A stretch of 64,000 bases of DNA from assembly GCF_003634555.1 (NCBI RefSeq), contig NZ_RBKS01000001.1, positions 434,001-498,000 of the forward strand, written 5' to 3'. Below are positions 48,570 to 57,538 of the stretch, one piece after another. The stretch is from Frondihabitans australicus. Lineage in GTDB: Bacteria; Actinomycetota; Actinomycetes; Actinomycetales; Microbacteriaceae. Numbering within the stretch: the stretch's first letter is position 1; each line of letters opens with the position of its first letter. The notes beneath the pieces are model-generated. The model was not told where the DNA came from. It ran no database searches and saw only the letters and a program-made list of their open reading frames with translations. The position numbers were made by a program, and so were the translations under genes.

Positions 48570-49163
48570 ATGACCCGACGGCGCCTCATCGGACTCGTCA
48601 CCGCCGGCCTCCTCGTGCTGGCGGTCTTCGGCGTTCTCGCCACCCACGCCCTCCCGTATCGCGTCTACGTGATCCACACCGGTTCCATGAGCCCGACGAT
48701 CCCCTCGACCAGCGCCGTCATCGTGCGCACGGGCGAGTACCGGGTCGGCCAGGTGGTCTCGTTCGAGACCGTCGACGGGGTCGTCACGCACCGCCTGACG
48801 AAGATCGGACCCGGCGGCGCCATCACGACCAAGGGCGACGCGAACTCGACCGCCGACCCGTACCGTCTCACGACGTCGGCCATCATCGGCGGCGTGGTGG
48901 CGGCTCCGCGCGACCTCGGCTACTGGCTGGAGTTCCTGAAGAACCCCCTTGGCCTCGCGACGGTCCTGCTGGGCGCGCTCGTGCTCTGGCAGATCTGGTC
49001 GCTGGCGTCCGCGGACGACGACGGCGAGGCCGAGTCCGAACCCGACGAGTCCGGGCTCGACCGCCGCAAGGCATTGACGCCGGGGCCGCGGCACGCCCTC
49101 GAACGGGCGGCCCACGCGGCGCGCTCGTCGGCGCCGCGAACGGGCGGAGCGTCGACCGCCTGA
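48570..49163 (+). CDS. sipW: SipW-type (ER-like) signal peptidase I
   Basis: A 197-residue membrane peptidase. The catalytic Ser39 lies in VIHTGSMSPTI, and the general base is His74 in GVVTHRLTKIG, the Ser/His arrangement of ER-type (S26B) peptidases rather than Ser/Lys; KGDANSTADPY completes box E. Helices flank the catalytic domain at about 8-27 and 123-143, followed by an acidic then basic tail. GAAAGGAG precedes the ATG. It should process the TasA-like protein encoded upstream. Confidence 0.9.
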   Translation: MTRRRLIGLVTAGLLVLAVFGVLATHALPYRVYVIHTGSMSPTIPSTSAVIVRTGEYRVGQVVSFETVDGVVTHRLTKIGPGGAITTKGDANSTADPYRLTTSAIIGGVVAAPRDLGYWLEFLKNPLGLATVLLGALVLWQIWSLASADDDGEAESEPDESGLDRRKALTPGPRHALERAAHAARSSAPRTGGASTA

Positions 49164-49196
49164 GGGCAGCGCGCCCGGGCGTGCTTGAGTGGGGGC

Positions 49197-50444
49197 ATGC
49201 AGGGCGACGGCGCAGGATCCACGTGGTCGGGCACCTACACCTACACGGCCCGCGACGTGGTCCGCCCCACGGCGCCAGAGCAGGTCGCCGAGATCGTCGC
49301 CGGCGCCCGCCACGTCCGCGCCCTCGGCACGCGACACTCGTTCAACGACGTCGCCGACGGCCCCGGAACCCTCCTCGACCTCGGCGCCCTGCCAGCCGAC
49401 CTCGTGGTCGACGCGGCGGAGGGCACCGCGACGCTCGGCGCCGGCACCCGCTACGGCGTCGTCGCGCCTGACCTCGACGCGGCAGGTTTCGCCTTCACGA
49501 ACATGGGCTCGCTGCCGCACATCTCGATCGCCGGGGCCACAGCCACGGGCACCCATGGCTCGGGCACGCGCAACCGCTCGCTGTCGGCCGAGGTGCGGGC
49601 GCTCGAGATCGTCGATGCGGCGGGCGGCACTCGGATCCTGCGACGCGGCGACCCCGGCTGGGGCGGGGCGGGGCTGCACCTGGGCCTGCTCGGCGTCGTC
49701 ACGCGCGTCACGCTCGACGTGGTCCCGGCGTTCCGGATGCGGCAGGACGCCTACGGTCCGCTTCCCTGGAGCGCGCTGCTCGAAGACGTGTCGGGCGTCT
49801 TCGGGGCGGGCTACAGCGTCTCGGGGTTCACGAACTGGGACGGCCGGGTCCGCGAGCTCCTGGTCAAATCGGTCGTGGGCGCAGGATCCGAGAGCCTTCC
49901 CGTGCCTGACGACCTCGCCGGCGCCCCACGGCTGCCCGGCGCCCCCGGCGACGCGCACCACACGGCCCGCGACGGCTCGGCCGGGCCGTGGTGGGATCGC
50001 CTGCCGCATTTTCCGATCGGGTCGGTGCCGTCGGTCGGGTCGGAGGTGCAGAGCGAGCACTTCGTGCCGCTGGCGCGTGCCGTCGAGGCGCTGGATGCGG
50101 TGGCTGCGCTCGCTGTGCGAATCCAGCCGCTGCTCCACGTGACGGAGCTGCGCACTCTGGCCGGTGACGACCTCTGGCTGTCGCCGACGCAGGGCCAGGA
50201 CGTGCTCTGCATCGCCTTCACATGGAAGCGGATGCCCGACGAGGTGATGGCGCTGCTGCCCGCGATCGAGGAGGCGCTGCTGCCGTTCGGAGGGCGCCCG
50301 CACTGGGGCAAGCTGTCGTCGCTCGATGCCGCGACCATCGATGCGCTCTACCCGCGGCTGGCCGATTTCCGTGCGCTCGTGCGCCGCTCCGACCCCGACC
50401 GCAAGTTCGCGTCGCGCCTCGGTTCACGCCTCCTCGCCCTCTGA
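49197..50444 (+). CDS. FAD-linked alditol/sugar-lactone oxidase
   Basis: A 415-residue flavoenzyme of the vanillyl-alcohol-oxidase family. RALGTRHSFNDVAD carries His47, the expected covalent FAD attachment site; NMGSLPHISIAGATATGTHG and LGLLGVVTRVTL complete the FAD domain, and HWGKLSSLDAATIDALYPRL lies in the C-terminal ALO domain. This layout is shared by alditol oxidase (AldO, xylitol/sorbitol) and D-arabinono-1,4-lactone oxidase; the HWGK motif favours AldO-type chemistry. I take ATG 49197; a TTG at 49185 is the only upstream alternative. Monocistronic. Confidence 0.87.
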   Translation: MQGDGAGSTWSGTYTYTARDVVRPTAPEQVAEIVAGARHVRALGTRHSFNDVADGPGTLLDLGALPADLVVDAAEGTATLGAGTRYGVVAPDLDAAGFAFTNMGSLPHISIAGATATGTHGSGTRNRSLSAEVRALEIVDAAGGTRILRRGDPGWGGAGLHLGLLGVVTRVTLDVVPAFRMRQDAYGPLPWSALLEDVSGVFGAGYSVSGFTNWDGRVRELLVKSVVGAGSESLPVPDDLAGAPRLPGAPGDAHHTARDGSAGPWWDRLPHFPIGSVPSVGSEVQSEHFVPLARAVEALDAVAALAVRIQPLLHVTELRTLAGDDLWLSPTQGQDVLCIAFTWKRMPDEVMALLPAIEEALLPFGGRPHWGKLSSLDAATIDALYPRLADFRALVRRSDPDRKFASRLGSRLLAL

Positions 50445-50498
50445 TCGCCGGTCAGCCATAATTGATATGTTGGCGGGGTTTTCGGCGAAGGGTACGAG

Positions 50499-50732
50499 GT
50501 GTACGAGGTCACGATCGAAGTCGATGACGACATGATGGCGACAGTCCATGCGCTGGCACCGTGGGGGAGCGACAGTGAGCGCGTGGTCAGCGCCCTGCGA
50601 AGGCTCATTGATCAGCAGCGCCGACGTCAGTCCGAGGGGATCGAGCGCATGATCGAGCGCGAATTCACGGACGACCAGATCAATGCGACCGTGGTTCACA
50701 ACGACCTGACCGGCCGTGATCGCGACGCCTGA
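50499..50732 (+). CDS. Small RHH-like protein (orphan antitoxin-like)
   Basis: A 77-residue protein starting at GTG 50499: MYEVTIEVDDDMMATVHALA, then SERVVSALRRLIDQQRRRQS and a charged helical tail. One beta strand followed by two helices is the ribbon-helix-helix layout, as in VapB/ParD-like antitoxins, but no toxin gene is adjacent on either side and no antitoxin family is firmly recognised. Codon use is less extreme in G/C than in its neighbours, which hints at acquisition. It could also be a small solo regulator. Confidence 0.58.
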   Translation: MYEVTIEVDDDMMATVHALAPWGSDSERVVSALRRLIDQQRRRQSEGIERMIEREFTDDQINATVVHNDLTGRDRDA

Positions 50733-50783
50733 GCGAGGGGCTCGCGGGCGCGGGAACGCGCTCGACGAAGGCATGGCGGCTTA

Positions 50784-50804
50784 AAACCTTACGGTGGTAG
50801 GTTT
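50784..50804. promoter_or_regulatory. Dyad operator before the GH3 gene
   Basis: AAACCT (50784-50789) and AGGTTT (50799-50804) flank a 9-base centre in an otherwise A/T-poor region. TAGGTT (50798-50803) could be a -10 element, so a bound repressor would block transcription. The regulator is not adjacent. Confidence 0.5.
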
Positions 50805-50853
50805 AAGGCGGCAGCACATGCAGAGCCGCGCCGACGCCGATCCAGGAGCCCCG

Positions 50854-53151
50854 ATGAAGTACGAAAGCACCCCGTCCCCCCGAGTCGAGAAGCTCCTCGA
50901 AGCGATGAGCATCGACGAGAAGGTCGGCCAGCTCACCCAGTTCTTCTTCTTCGACCTGCCCGACGACGCCCCCGCGATCGACCTGCCCGGTGAGTCCGGC
51001 GACGGCGCCGCGATGACGGCCGGCGTCGAGCAGGCCCTCGACCACGGCACCGTCGGCTCCCTCCTCTTCGTCACCGACCCCGCCGCGACCAACCGCCTCC
51101 AGCGCCGCGCACTCGAGGGCAACCGCCACGGCATCCCGCTGATCTTCGGCTTCGACGTGATCCACGGGCTCCGCACGATCTTCCCGGTGCCGATCGCGCT
51201 CGCCGCGTCATGGGATCCCGCGCTCGCCGAGCGCGCGCAGACCGTCGCCGCTCGCGAGGCCCGCGCCGTCGGCATCCACTGGGCGTTCGCCCCGATGGTC
51301 GACATCGCCCGCGACGCCCGCTGGGGCCGCATGATCGAGGGCGCCGGCGAAGACCCGGTGCTCGGCGCGGCGATGGCCGCAGGCCAGGTGCGCGGCTTCC
51401 AGGGCGCCGGCGACGAGTCCGCTCCCGCCGTGACGACCGGTGCGCGCGACCGCATCCTGGCCGGCCCGAAGCACTTCGCCGGCTACGGCGGCGCCGTCGG
51501 CGGTCGCGACTACGACGAGGTCGACCTCTCCGACCAGGACTTCTGGAACACCTACGTCCAGCCGTTTCGCGGCGCGATCCAGGCCGGCGCGACGAACATC
51601 ATGTCGGCATACATGGACCTCAACGGCGTGCCCGCGACCGGCAACCGCTGGCTGCTCACCGACGTCCTCCGCGACGAGCTCGGCTTCGACGGGTTCGTCG
51701 TGAGCGACGCCAACTCGGCCAAAGACCTCGCGACGCACCACTACGCCGACGGCGCCCCCGACGCGGCCGCCCGGGCGATCGAGGCCGGCCTCGACATGGA
51801 GATGGCGATCAGCGAGCCGTCGTTCGCGACCCTCGGCGACGCCGTCCGGTCGGGCCGTATCCCGGAGGCGCGCATCGACGAGAGCGTCCGCCGCATCCTG
51901 CGCCTGAAGGAAGAGCTGGGGCTGCTCGACGACCCGTTCGTCGACGAGCAGCGGGCTGCCGAGGTGCTCTCGGATCCTGCGCACCGCACCGAGTCGCGCG
52001 AGGTCGCCGAGCGCACGGCCGTGCTGCTGAAGAACGACGGCGGCCTGCTGCCGCTCGACCCGGCCGCGACCCCGAAGATCGCCGTGATCGGCCCGTTGGC
52101 GTCGTCTCGCCGTGACGTGATCGGCCCGTGGGTGTTCGACTTCGACCTCGACGAGACGGTGAGCGTGCTCGAGGGCATCGAGGCGTTCGTGCAGCGGGCA
52201 GGCGACCAGGGCGCAGGAGCCGCTGAAATCTCGTTCGCCCGAGGCTGCGCCGAGCCCAAACGCCTCTTCCCCTCGATGTTCGAGATGTTCGGCGACAACA
52301 GCCCGTCGGCGCCCGAAGGATTCGACGCTGCCGCCGCCCTCGACGAGGCCGTGGCGCTCGCCACGGCGTCGGACGTCGCGATCGTCGTCGTCGGCGAGCA
52401 GCAGGACATGATCGGCGAGAACGCTTCTCGCTCGTCGCTCGAGCTGCCGGGCGAGCAGCAGGCCATGCTCGAGGCCGTCGCCGCCACGGGCACGCCGGTG
52501 GTGGTCGTCGTGATGAACGGCCGCCCGCTCGACCTGCGTTGGGCGGCGTCGAACGTGCCCGCGATCCTCGACGTGTGGTACCCCGGCACGAAGGGCGGCG
52601 AGGCGGTCGCGAACCTGCTCTTCGGCGCGGCGACCCCGGCGGGCAAGCTGCCGTTCAGCTGGCCTCGCACGGTCGGCCAGATCCCGATGACGTACTCGCG
52701 CACCCGCTCGCACGACCCCGAGAAGCAGGGGCGCCGCTACTGGGACGACGAGAGCACCCCGCTCTTCCCGTTCGGCCACGGCCTCTCGTACACGTCGTTC
52801 TCGTACAGCGCGGCGTCGGTGTCGGCCGACTCGATCGACCTCGACGGCACCGTGACCGTGTCGGTCGAGGTGACCAACACCGGTCGGGTCGCAGGAGCCG
52901 AGGTGGCCCAGATGTACCTGCACCAGCGCTCCGGCACCTCGTCGCGCCCCCTGCGCCTCCTCAAGGGCTTCCGTCGAATCGAGCTCGCCCCGGGCGAGAC
53001 CGCTTCCGTGCAGTTCGAGGTCGGCCCGGCCGAGCGGCGCTACTGGAGCGCGGCGACGCGCGACTGGGTGCTCGACGCCACAACTTTCGACGTGTGGGTC
53101 GGCGGCTCGTCCGACGCCTCTCAGCACGCGGAGTTCCGCGTCACGGAGTAG
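50854..53151 (+). CDS. GH3 family beta-glucosidase
   Basis: A 765-residue glycosidase with the full GH3 layout: TIM-barrel N-domain (KHFAGYGGAVGGRDYD, nucleophile Asp near residue 300 in GFVVSDANSAKDL), alpha/beta sandwich domain (AEISFARGC, VVVVGEQQDMIGE, MNGRPLDLRW and a PGTKGGEAVANLLFG block) and a C-terminal fibronectin III-like domain (VTVSVEVTNTGRVAGAEVAQ). No signal peptide, so it is cytoplasmic. AGGAG lies 7 bases before ATG 50854. It releases glucose or xylose from oligosaccharides; which one cannot be told from sequence. Confidence 0.92.
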   Translation: MKYESTPSPRVEKLLEAMSIDEKVGQLTQFFFFDLPDDAPAIDLPGESGDGAAMTAGVEQALDHGTVGSLLFVTDPAATNRLQRRALEGNRHGIPLIFGFDVIHGLRTIFPVPIALAASWDPALAERAQTVAAREARAVGIHWAFAPMVDIARDARWGRMIEGAGEDPVLGAAMAAGQVRGFQGAGDESAPAVTTGARDRILAGPKHFAGYGGAVGGRDYDEVDLSDQDFWNTYVQPFRGAIQAGATNIMSAYMDLNGVPATGNRWLLTDVLRDELGFDGFVVSDANSAKDLATHHYADGAPDAAARAIEAGLDMEMAISEPSFATLGDAVRSGRIPEARIDESVRRILRLKEELGLLDDPFVDEQRAAEVLSDPAHRTESREVAERTAVLLKNDGGLLPLDPAATPKIAVIGPLASSRRDVIGPWVFDFDLDETVSVLEGIEAFVQRAGDQGAGAAEISFARGCAEPKRLFPSMFEMFGDNSPSAPEGFDAAAALDEAVALATASDVAIVVVGEQQDMIGENASRSSLELPGEQQAMLEAVAATGTPVVVVVMNGRPLDLRWAASNVPAILDVWYPGTKGGEAVANLLFGAATPAGKLPFSWPRTVGQIPMTYSRTRSHDPEKQGRRYWDDESTPLFPFGHGLSYTSFSYSAASVSADSIDLDGTVTVSVEVTNTGRVAGAEVAQMYLHQRSGTSSRPLRLLKGFRRIELAPGETASVQFEVGPAERRYWSAATRDWVLDATTFDVWVGGSSDASQHAEFRVTE

Positions 53152-53742
53152 TCAGCCGCCGTGCTCGGTGGGCTCCAGCGGCACGGCGACGAGCGTGAAG
53201 CTCACCGGCACGGCGTCGGCCGGGCGGGTGTCGTGGTGGCCGATCGGGCGGCGTTCGGCGAGCGGCGCGACCACGGCGCGCCACGCGGCCAGCGCCTCGG
53301 CCAGCTCGTCGGGCGTGAGGTAGAGAAGGCTCTCGGAGACGCCGCCGGGAAGGGCCTGTCTGGGCTCCTGCGCCCGTCGCTCCTGCCAGGCCGCGAGGTC
53401 GGCGGCCGCCTGCTCGACGGCGTGGCGCTCGAGGTAGTCGGCCGGGGCGCGTGAGTCGGGGTCGCTCGAGTCGACGGAGAACGAGGTCGTCGCGACGCGC
53501 CAGGGTCGCGCGCGGGCGTCGGTGGCCTCGGCCGGCTCGACGAAGCCGTACTTCGCCAGCTGCCGCAGATGGTGGCTGGCGAGGGCGTGGCTGATGTCGA
53601 GGGATTTCGCGGCCTCGGCCGAGGTGAGCGTGCCCTCGCGGGCGACGAGGCTGTAGAGGCTGCGCCGGAGGGGATGCGCCAGGGCGCGGAGCGCCAGCGG
53701 ATCGTCGACGGTTCGCGTCCCGACGCGGGCGGGTGTGGCCAT
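53152..53742 (-). CDS. ArsR-type winged-helix regulator
   Basis: A 196-residue protein. Residues about 14-80 are an ArsR-like winged helix (LRALAHPLRRSLYSLVAREG, then SAEAAKSLDISHALASHHLR and QLAKYGFVEPAE). The C-terminal 110 residues are a helical and strand-rich extension that resembles the ligand-binding part of PF12840-type regulators. ATG 53742; the longer frame upstream is noise. It is 23 bases after the MFS transporter stop and is probably transcribed with it. No metal-binding cysteine pair is present, so it likely senses an organic compound. Confidence 0.86.
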   Translation of the reverse strand: MATPARVGTRTVDDPLALRALAHPLRRSLYSLVAREGTLTSAEAAKSLDISHALASHHLRQLAKYGFVEPAEATDARARPWRVATTSFSVDSSDPDSRAPADYLERHAVEQAAADLAAWQERRAQEPRQALPGGVSESLLYLTPDELAEALAAWRAVVAPLAERRPIGHHDTRPADAVPVSFTLVAVPLEPTEHGG

Positions 53743-53765
53743 GCCTCGATTGTCGCTCCCCGCGG

Positions 53766-55019
53766 TCACGCGCGCGACCTCAGCCCGACGAGCGCGACGC
53801 CGGCCACGACGACGTAGACCGCGCCCTGCGTGCAGATGACCGGGATGATGCCGAGCGGCGTGGCCAGCGCGCCGGCCGCCGCCGTGCTGAGGAGCATGGC
53901 CGCGTTCTGCAGGCTGGTGAGCGATCCGAAGACCCGCCCCCGGTCGCGGTCGGACGTCGCCGACTGGAAAAGCGTCAGCACGCCGGCCGTGACGGCCGCG
54001 CCCGGGAGTCCGACGATCGCGATGAGGGCGAACGCCGGCCACGCGGCCGGGTCGAGCAGGGGGTACAGGAAGAGCGCGAGGTCGAGCAGCCCGAAGGCGA
54101 GCGCTCCCCAGGTGAACAGGGCGCGCGGCCGGATCCGGGGCCCGAGGATGGTGATGACGAGCCCGCCGACGATGCCCCCGACGGCCTGGGCCGAGAGGAT
54201 CGCGCCGTACAGCCCGACCGTGCCGCCCAGCACGTCGTCGACGAACGGGGCGAAGAGCGTGCCCATGGTGCCCTCGCCGACGCCGGTGAGCACGAAGAAC
54301 GCGACGACGACGAGCAGCACGCGGCTGCGACGGATCACGGCGACGCCCTCGCGCCAGTCGTCGATGAGATGCAGCCGGTCGGCACGGTCGGCCGCGGGGG
54401 AGCGGTGCCTGATGGCGAGCAGGAGCGCGGCGGCGGCGACGAAGCTGACCGCGTCGGCCGCCGCCAACCCGCCGAGCCCGCCGATCCCGACCACCACGCC
54501 GCCGAGTGCGGCACCGATCAGCCGCGCGCCGTTGCGCACCTGCGCGTTCAGGGCGTTGACCCGGATCAGCCCGGCCTGATCGGGCACGAGCGACGGCAGG
54601 AGGCTCGCCTCCGCCGCCACGAAGAACGGCGAGACGACGCTCGTCAGGGCCACGACCATCACGATGATCCAGGCGTCGCCCGCCCCGCGCACGAGCACGA
54701 GGGGCCAGACGAGCGCCGCCGACGCGAGATTCGCCCCGATCATGATCCGTCGCCGGTCGCCCCGGTCGACGACGACGCCCGCCACCGAGCCGAGCACGGC
54801 CAGCGGCACCTGCGTCGCGAGCATCACCGCGGCCGACGCGAGGGTCGACCCGGTGAGCGCGAAGACCTCGAACGCGAGACCGACGCCGAGCACCCAGTCG
54901 CCGGTCTGCGAGACGAGCGAGGCGCCCAGGAGCAGGGTCACGTCGCGGTGGCCGCGCAGGCCCCGCCACACGGTCCCGCTCCGCCGCTCTCCCGCACGTG
55001 GCTCCGATACCAAAGACAT
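53766..55019 (-). CDS. MFS efflux transporter (MdfA/DHA3-like)
   Basis: A 417-residue transporter with twelve predicted helices. VTLLLGASLVSQTGDWVLGV opens the first helix, AGVVVDRGDRRRIMIGANLA is the conserved loop 2-3 motif and QAGLIRVNALNAQVRNGARL the D/N-rich helix after the middle loop, all typical of the DHA3/MacAB-like MFS_3 group. ATG 55019 begins MSLVSEPRAG. A -35/-10 pair (TTGACA, CAAGAT) upstream puts the start of the message at or near this ATG, so it is likely leaderless. An ArsR-type gene follows in the same operon and presumably represses it. Confidence 0.87.
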   Translation of the reverse strand: MSLVSEPRAGERRSGTVWRGLRGHRDVTLLLGASLVSQTGDWVLGVGLAFEVFALTGSTLASAAVMLATQVPLAVLGSVAGVVVDRGDRRRIMIGANLASAALVWPLVLVRGAGDAWIIVMVVALTSVVSPFFVAAEASLLPSLVPDQAGLIRVNALNAQVRNGARLIGAALGGVVVGIGGLGGLAAADAVSFVAAAALLLAIRHRSPAADRADRLHLIDDWREGVAVIRRSRVLLVVVAFFVLTGVGEGTMGTLFAPFVDDVLGGTVGLYGAILSAQAVGGIVGGLVITILGPRIRPRALFTWGALAFGLLDLALFLYPLLDPAAWPAFALIAIVGLPGAAVTAGVLTLFQSATSDRDRGRVFGSLTSLQNAAMLLSTAAAGALATPLGIIPVICTQGAVYVVVAGVALVGLRSRA

Positions 55020-55071
55020 GCTTGGAATCTTGCGCCGCGAGAACGATGATGTCAAGCGAGTGCTTGGAATC
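55019..55071 (-). promoter_or_regulatory. MFS/ArsR operon promoter flanked by a repeated 11-mer
   Basis: On the minus strand TTGACA (55055-55050) and CAAGAT are 17 bases apart, a near-consensus promoter. TGCTTGGAATC occurs on the plus strand at 55019-55029 and again at 55061-55071, 42 bases apart (four helical turns), bracketing the promoter. CAAGC/GCTTG (55053-55066) adds a local dyad. This fits looping or cooperative repression by the ArsR protein. Confidence 0.68.
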
Positions 55072-56104
55072 AGGCGGCGTGCGGAGCCGGCCCGGTGCTG
55101 TCACGCACGACGAGCGTGCTCGGCTCCGCCGCGACGTCCGCCACCTCTCGACCGTCGATGCGGTCCAGGAGGAGCGACGCCGCCAGTGCGCCGAGGCTGC
55201 GGGGGGAGGAGGTCAGGGTGGTCAGAGACGGGCGGACGTAGGTGCCGAGGGCCGTGCCGTCGAATCCTGCGACCGAGAGGTCACCGGGCACCGTGAGCCC
55301 GAGATCGAGGGCTCGGGCGACGAACCCGGCCGCCGTGAGGTCGTTGGCGCAGAACACGGCGGTGGGGCGCGCAGGATCGCCGCCCGCCGCACCCAGCAGG
55401 CTCGATGCGGCCGCCGCCCCGCCCGCGTAGGTGAAGTCGCCCTCGACCACCGTGCTGCCCTCGATGCCGTGCGCGGCGAGCGCCTCGAGCCACACGTCGC
55501 GCCGCCGGTTCGCGTGCTCGTACGCTGGCGGACCGCTGACGTGCGCGAAGGCGCGATGGCCCTGGGAGACGAGGTGGTCGACGAGGTCGCGGATGCCGTG
55601 CGCGCTGTCCTGCACGACGGCGGGGAACTCGGAGACGTGGCCCTCGGTTATCGCGACCGTAGGCACCTGGAGCTCGCGCAGCACGGGGATCCGGGGGTCG
55701 CCGACGAGGATCTCGTTGAGGAACACCCCGTCGACGCGACGGTCGAGGGCCATGCGCCGGTAGCGCTCGGTGTTCTCGGCGGCCGTCGTGCTCATCTGCA
55801 GGACCAGGGCGTAGCCGCGCCGGGCGAGCACCGACTCGATGCCGCCGAGGAAGCCGCCGAAGAACGGGTCTTCTTCGAAGACGTCGGGGTCGCGGTTCAC
55901 GATGAGCCCGACGGCGTAGGCGCGCTGCGTCGAAAGGCTGCGGCCGCGCAGCGACGGGACGAAGCCGAGCTCGTCGGCCGCCGCCTGGATGCGGCGACGG
56001 GTCGCCTCGGAGACTCCCGGCCGGCCGTTCAGGGCGCTGGAGGCGGAGCTGATGGCGACGCCGGCGCGTTCGGCCACGTCGACGATCGTCACTCGGCGGT
56101 TCAT
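55070..56104 (-). CDS. LacI-family repressor of the sugar locus
   Basis: A 344-residue repressor. The N-terminal VTIVDVAERAGVAISSASSA, with LNGRPGVSEATRRRI, is the LacI helix-turn-helix and hinge; the rest is a periplasmic-binding-protein-like sensor (AYAVGLIVNRDPDVFEEDPF, GVFLNEILVGDPRIPVLREL, CANDLTAAGFVARALDLGL). It is divergent from the ABC sugar transporter gene. Two strong palindromes between them (56115-56132 and 56155-56170) are its likely operators. The inducer is presumably the sugar handled by the locus. Confidence 0.93.
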   Translation of the reverse strand: MNRRVTIVDVAERAGVAISSASSALNGRPGVSEATRRRIQAAADELGFVPSLRGRSLSTQRAYAVGLIVNRDPDVFEEDPFFGGFLGGIESVLARRGYALVLQMSTTAAENTERYRRMALDRRVDGVFLNEILVGDPRIPVLRELQVPTVAITEGHVSEFPAVVQDSAHGIRDLVDHLVSQGHRAFAHVSGPPAYEHANRRRDVWLEALAAHGIEGSTVVEGDFTYAGGAAAASSLLGAAGGDPARPTAVFCANDLTAAGFVARALDLGLTVPGDLSVAGFDGTALGTYVRPSLTTLTSSPRSLGALAASLLLDRIDGREVADVAAEPSTLVVRDSTGPAPHAA

Positions 56105-56114
56105 GCGAGAAGTC

Positions 56115-56170
56115 TACCGAAGCGTTTCGGTAAAAGTGTGCTACCGTCCATTTTGCCGAAACGTTTCGGC
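56115..56170. promoter_or_regulatory. Paired LacI-type operators
   Basis: TACCGAAGCGTTTCGGTA (56115-56132) and GCCGAAACGTTTCGGC (56155-56170, perfectly symmetric), 39 bases centre to centre. TACCGT (56142-56147) is a -10 candidate between them. Confidence 0.85.
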
Positions 56171-56194
56171 ACCGTGTGAACGAAGGAGTTCCCC

Positions 56195-57538
56195 ATGGCA
56201 CGCACCGCCCCCCGGCTGCGTCGATCGACCGTCCGAGCCGTCGCGCTGGTGACGGCGGCCGTCGCGACAGTCGCCCTCGCCGGCTGCACGAGCAGCACCT
56301 CGTCGTCGTCCACCGGGTCGACGACGGCCACCCCGAGCGGCACGCTCAACATCGCGGTCTCGAGCGGCGACGCCTCCGACACCGCGTTCAAGGCGATCAA
56401 CGCCGCGTTCGAGAAGAAGTACCCGAAGGTCAAGATCAACTTCTCGTCGATCCCGAACAACAACTACCCGGCCGCCAAGTCGTCGCGGCTGACGGCCGGC
56501 AACGTCGACATCCTCATCGCCGCCCCGCAGGAGCTCCCGAGCTACGTCAGCAAGACCAGCGAGTCCGACGACGACCTCGCCGCCGACAACGGCGTGTTCC
56601 TTGACCTCACGAACCAGTCGTTCATGAAGGACTACACGCCGTCGCTGCTCAAGTCGCTCGCCTACAAGGGCAAGCAGTACACGGTGCCGACCGGCGTCAG
56701 CTACTACACCGGCGTCTTCTACAACAAGACGATGTTCGCCAAGAACGGCTGGAGCATCCCGACGACGTGGGATCAGTTCACCGCCCTGTCGCAGAAGATC
56801 CAGGCCTCCGGCGTGTCGCCCCTCGGCATCGGCGGCAAGGACAGCTGGCCGGCCGGTCTGACGATGATCTCCGCCGTGCAGGGCCTTTACCCGACACAGG
56901 CCGACAAGAACACGCTCGCGAAGGACATCTGGAAGAAGAAGACGTCGCTCTCGAGCTCGTCGTCGCAGGAGATCCTCGACCGCGTCAAGACCATGTACTC
57001 GTACGCCGAGCCGAACTTCGCCGGTGTCTCGTACGCGGCGGTGCCCGCCGGGTTCGCGGCCGGCAAGTACGCCATGACGCCCGACGGCACGTGGGACCAG
57101 CCGACGATCGCCGCGGCGGTCGGCTCGAAGTTCGACTACGGGTACTTCCCGATCCCGACGAGCAACACGGCCTCCGACAACGCCACGCTCGGCGGCAAGG
57201 TCGACCTGCGACTCGCTGTCGCCTCCGCGACGAAGAACAAGACCGCGGCCCTGGCCTACCTCGCGTTCTACTCGAACCCGAAGAACTACGCGACCTACGT
57301 GAAGCTCTCCGGCACCGCTCCGGCCGAGCCGAACATCCCCTCGTCGAGCTTCCTCACCGGCATCTCGAAGTACACGAAGACGTTCTCGCCCGCGTGGGAC
57401 ACCATCTGGGTGCCGAACTCGAAGGCCGGCGCCGCAGCGACGTTCCCGTTCAACTACGCCGGCCTCTCGCCGCTCGGCTCCGGTTCCGTCTCGACGGCCG
57501 CCAGCGCGTCCGAGAAGGACTGGCTCGCGGGGTTCTGA
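56195..57538 (+). CDS. Sugar ABC transporter binding lipoprotein
   Basis: A 447-residue family 1 binding protein with lipobox ALAGCTSS (Cys30) and a Ser/Thr-rich linker, then LNIAVSSGDASDTAFKAIN, DILIAAPQELPSYVSKT and GVSYYTGVFYNKTMFAKNGW, WDQFTALSQKIQASGVSPLG, the usual markers of oligosaccharide-binding proteins. GAAGGAG precedes the ATG. It leads the operon SBP-permease-permease-two glycosidases, divergent from lacI. Confidence 0.9.
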   Translation: MARTAPRLRRSTVRAVALVTAAVATVALAGCTSSTSSSSTGSTTATPSGTLNIAVSSGDASDTAFKAINAAFEKKYPKVKINFSSIPNNNYPAAKSSRLTAGNVDILIAAPQELPSYVSKTSESDDDLAADNGVFLDLTNQSFMKDYTPSLLKSLAYKGKQYTVPTGVSYYTGVFYNKTMFAKNGWSIPTTWDQFTALSQKIQASGVSPLGIGGKDSWPAGLTMISAVQGLYPTQADKNTLAKDIWKKKTSLSSSSSQEILDRVKTMYSYAEPNFAGVSYAAVPAGFAAGKYAMTPDGTWDQPTIAAAVGSKFDYGYFPIPTSNTASDNATLGGKVDLRLAVASATKNKTAALAYLAFYSNPKNYATYVKLSGTAPAEPNIPSSSFLTGISKYTKTFSPAWDTIWVPNSKAGAAATFPFNYAGLSPLGSGSVSTAASASEKDWLAGF

